The notes under the pieces are model-generated. The model was not told where the DNA came from, searched no databases, and saw nothing but the letters and a program-made list of their open reading frames with translations. From the NCBI GenBank assembly GCA_029565685.1, contig JAKQNR010000052.1, positions 124,001 to 188,000 of the forward strand: a stretch of DNA of 64,000 nucleotides, written 5' to 3'. The position numbers were made by a program, and so were the translations under genes. Source of the stretch: a bacterium. GTDB lineage: Bacteria; Zhuqueibacterota; Zhuqueibacteria; Residuimicrobiales; Residuimicrobiaceae. Positions 62,689 through 64,000 of this stretch are shown one piece after another (the first letter of the stretch is position 1; each line of letters begins with the position of its first letter).

Positions 62689-62862
62689 TCATTTGCTGAT
62701 CGCTTTTTTAATTTTTTGCGCTGTTTTCGGGCCGTAATAGTTGCAGGGCCCCTTTTTGGCGTCCGGGGTGATGCCGAGGTCCTTGATGGCTTTTTTCACC
62801 AGGTTTTCTGAAACAGCCCACGCTTTCGCCAGTTTCGCAGCGGTCAACAGTTCCTCTGCCAT
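62689..62862 (-). CDS. Small basic helix-turn-helix-like protein
   Basis: A 57-residue protein beginning at the ATG at 62862 with AAGGAGG six bases upstream; the open frame continues upstream but without a start signal. The sequence LLTAAKLAKAWAVSENLVKKAIKDLG reads as a MerR/excisionase-like winged-helix start (T-x-x-x-L-A-x-x-x-x-V-S-x-x-x-V-x-K-x-I). The lysine-rich end (YYGPKTAQKIKKAISK) follows. It lies 61 bases before xylB on the same strand and could bind DNA or RNA. Function unknown; identification as HTH is by pattern only. Confidence 0.7.
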   Translation of the reverse strand: MAEELLTAAKLAKAWAVSENLVKKAIKDLGITPDAKKGPCNYYGPKTAQKIKKAISK

Positions 62863-63167
62863 GATGGTCCTCCTTTTGTATGGCCTTGTGTCCTGAAAAA
62901 GATAAGGTTTTTTAAATATAAAGCAATGAAAATGTCTTTGATCCGGCCGCAGGCCCGGGGGCCGCTTCCGCTTGATGAACGAATGTTCATCCTCCTCGGG
63001 ACGCTGCCGTTTTCGTGGCGACGGTCGGTTATGAAAGCAATTCATTTTCCTGCATGTTAAAACCTTAGGCGGCAATTTTCATTTTGGTTTTCACGCTTAA
63101 AATGTGTATTTTTTGATCGCCTTCTGTGAATCATTATTTATCAATCAGCGCTTAGGAGATGTGTTGC
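62863..63167. other. Divergent regulatory region between the HTH-like gene and ackA
   Basis: 305 bases with no gene. It contains the palindrome at 62974-62991 and AT-rich stretches near 62905-62935 and 63065-63140, which probably hold the two divergent promoters. The exact elements could not be fixed. Confidence 0.45.
62974..62991. promoter_or_regulatory. Palindrome GAAC-N4-GTTC, LexA-box-like operator candidate
   Basis: GATGAAC, GAAT, GTTCATC is a perfect inverted repeat with seven-base arms. Its core equals the GAAC-N4-GTTC pattern of Gram-positive-type LexA boxes. It lies 112 bases before the HTH-like start and about 175 before ackA. LexA binding is a hypothesis; any dimeric repressor could use it. 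Confidence 0.45.
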
Positions 63168-64000
63168 ATGAAAGTTCTTGTTCTTAACTGCGGAAGCTCC
63201 TCGATAAAATTTCAGCTCATCGAAATGGAAAATGAAGAAGTGCTGGCGAAAGGCCAGACGGAAAAAATCGGTTCTCAGGAAGCGATCTTTACCTACAAAC
63301 CCAAGGGCAAAGAAAAAATCGTTCGCACTCAGGCCATCGTATCCCATGACGTCGCTATTGAAGTGGTATTGCGGGCGCTCATGGATCCCTACGAGGGGGT
63401 TCTTAAATCCAAGACCGAGATCGACGGCATCGGTCACCGGCTGGTGCACGGCGGAGAAGAATTCGTGGATTCGGTTCTCATCGATGAAGAGGTGAAAAAG
63501 GGTGTGCGCCGCTGCATTCAGTTTGCGCCGTTGCACAATCCCCACAACCTGCGCGGCGTGGAAGCCTGTGAACAACTTTTGCCCGGCGTCCCTCAGGTCG
63601 GCGTTTTTGATACGGCGTTTCACCACACTCTGCCGCTTCAGGCTTACCTTTATGCGCTGCCGATAAAGTTTTATCGTGAGCACAAGATCCGGCGCTATGG
63701 TTTCCATGGCACCTCGCATGCGTACGTGGCGCGCAAAGCCGCTGAATATGTCGGCAAGCCGGTTGAGTCCCTGAAGATCATCACCTGCCATCTGGGCAAC
63801 GGCGCCAGCATCACGGCGGTCGACCGCGGACATTCGGTGGAGACGAGCATGGGTTTTACGCCGCTGGAAGGGTTGATCATGGGCACGCGCTGCGGCGACA
63901 TCGATCCGGCGCTGATCCCGCATATCGCTGACCTGGAAAAATTGACGTTGGCGCAGGTGGACGCGCTGCTCAATAAAAAGAGCGGTATGCTTGGTTTGAC
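63168..64000 (+). CDS. ackA: Acetate kinase, N-terminal part; cut by window edge
   Basis: The frame from the ATG at 63168 (AGGAG upstream) stays open for 277 codons to the window end, about two thirds of a roughly 400-residue enzyme. Family motifs are all in place: MKVLVLNCGSSSIKFQLIE at the N-terminus, GHRLVHGGE, VFDTAFHHTLP with the catalytic region, RRYGFHGTSH, CHLGNGASITAV and GTRCGDIDP. It converts acetyl phosphate and ADP to acetate and ATP, or the reverse. No pta gene is visible within the window. Confidence 0.96.
   Translation, partial: MKVLVLNCGSSSIKFQLIEMENEEVLAKGQTEKIGSQEAIFTYKPKGKEKIVRTQAIVSHDVAIEVVLRALMDPYEGVLKSKTEIDGIGHRLVHGGEEFVDSVLIDEEVKKGVRRCIQFAPLHNPHNLRGVEACEQLLPGVPQVGVFDTAFHHTLPLQAYLYALPIKFYREHKIRRYGFHGTSHAYVARKAAEYVGKPVESLKIITCHLGNGASITAVDRGHSVETSMGFTPLEGLIMGTRCGDIDPALIPHIADLEKLTLAQVDALLNKKSGMLGL

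Noticed and set aside
63141..63923. 260-codon open frame on the minus strand near the right edge
   Set aside because: Antisense to acetate kinase, whose motifs read cleanly on the plus strand.

Overview
The window is GC-rich bacterial chromosome with a Gram-negative cell plan: a TonB-dependent receptor, a PorV-type outer-membrane barrel, a YcbB-like L,D-transpeptidase, lipoproteins and periplasmic chaperones. Three secreted proteins end in the YPNPFN-type C-terminal sorting domain (a fourth has a divergent form), a hallmark of the FCB superphylum. The form seen here (EFALDQNYPNPFNPTTTIQY) is typical of candidate division KSB1, Calditrichota and relatives. That placement is an inference from protein style; no rRNA, tRNA, CRISPR array or insertion sequence was recognised.

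Layout. 1-14 kb: carbohydrate-active and housekeeping genes. These are a GH78 rhamnosidase (cut by the left edge), a ChbG/YdjC deacetylase, Hsp20, ProA, an ABM-domain monooxygenase, a GH92 mannosidase with a ThuA-like partner, an L,D-transpeptidase, a DUF2892 protein, an RmlD-like reductase, a lysine-rich coiled-coil protein and a GH127-type enzyme. 14-15 kb: a membrane-anchored SPFH protein. 15.4-29.1 kb, minus strand: a complete nuoABCDEFGHIJKLMN operon in canonical order, with separate nuoC and nuoD and a short NuoG. 29.3-35.2 kb, minus strand: a MinD-like ATPase with extra N- and C-terminal modules, alanine racemase, a GT2 glycosyltransferase, a class C beta-lactamase-family hydrolase and a Gfo/Idh/MocA oxidoreductase.

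35.3-59.2 kb, all plus strand, is the most distinctive part. It starts with an orphan CcmE carrying the CxxxY variant, a beta-propeller protein with a sorting domain, a frameshifted DUF1080 remnant, a parvulin lipoprotein and an unknown multi-pass membrane protein. Then comes a compact locus: TonB-dependent receptor, 1183-residue Asp-rich secreted protein, PorV-like barrel, 1257-residue protein built of eight PPC-like modules, SurA-like lipoprotein, lectin/metallophosphatase/PPC protein, BNR propeller and an unknown secreted protein. I read this as a type IX-like secreted-cargo locus in which receptor, carrier barrel, chaperone and cargo are encoded together. The core T9SS machinery is not in the window.

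59.2-64 kb: a minus-strand xylulokinase/GH13 pair preceded by a 57-residue HTH-like protein, then a divergent acetate kinase cut by the right edge. Together the genes suggest a heterotrophic polysaccharide degrader that breaks down rhamnose-, mannose-, arabinose- and glucan-containing material, uses xylulose, respires through complex I and can also make acetate.
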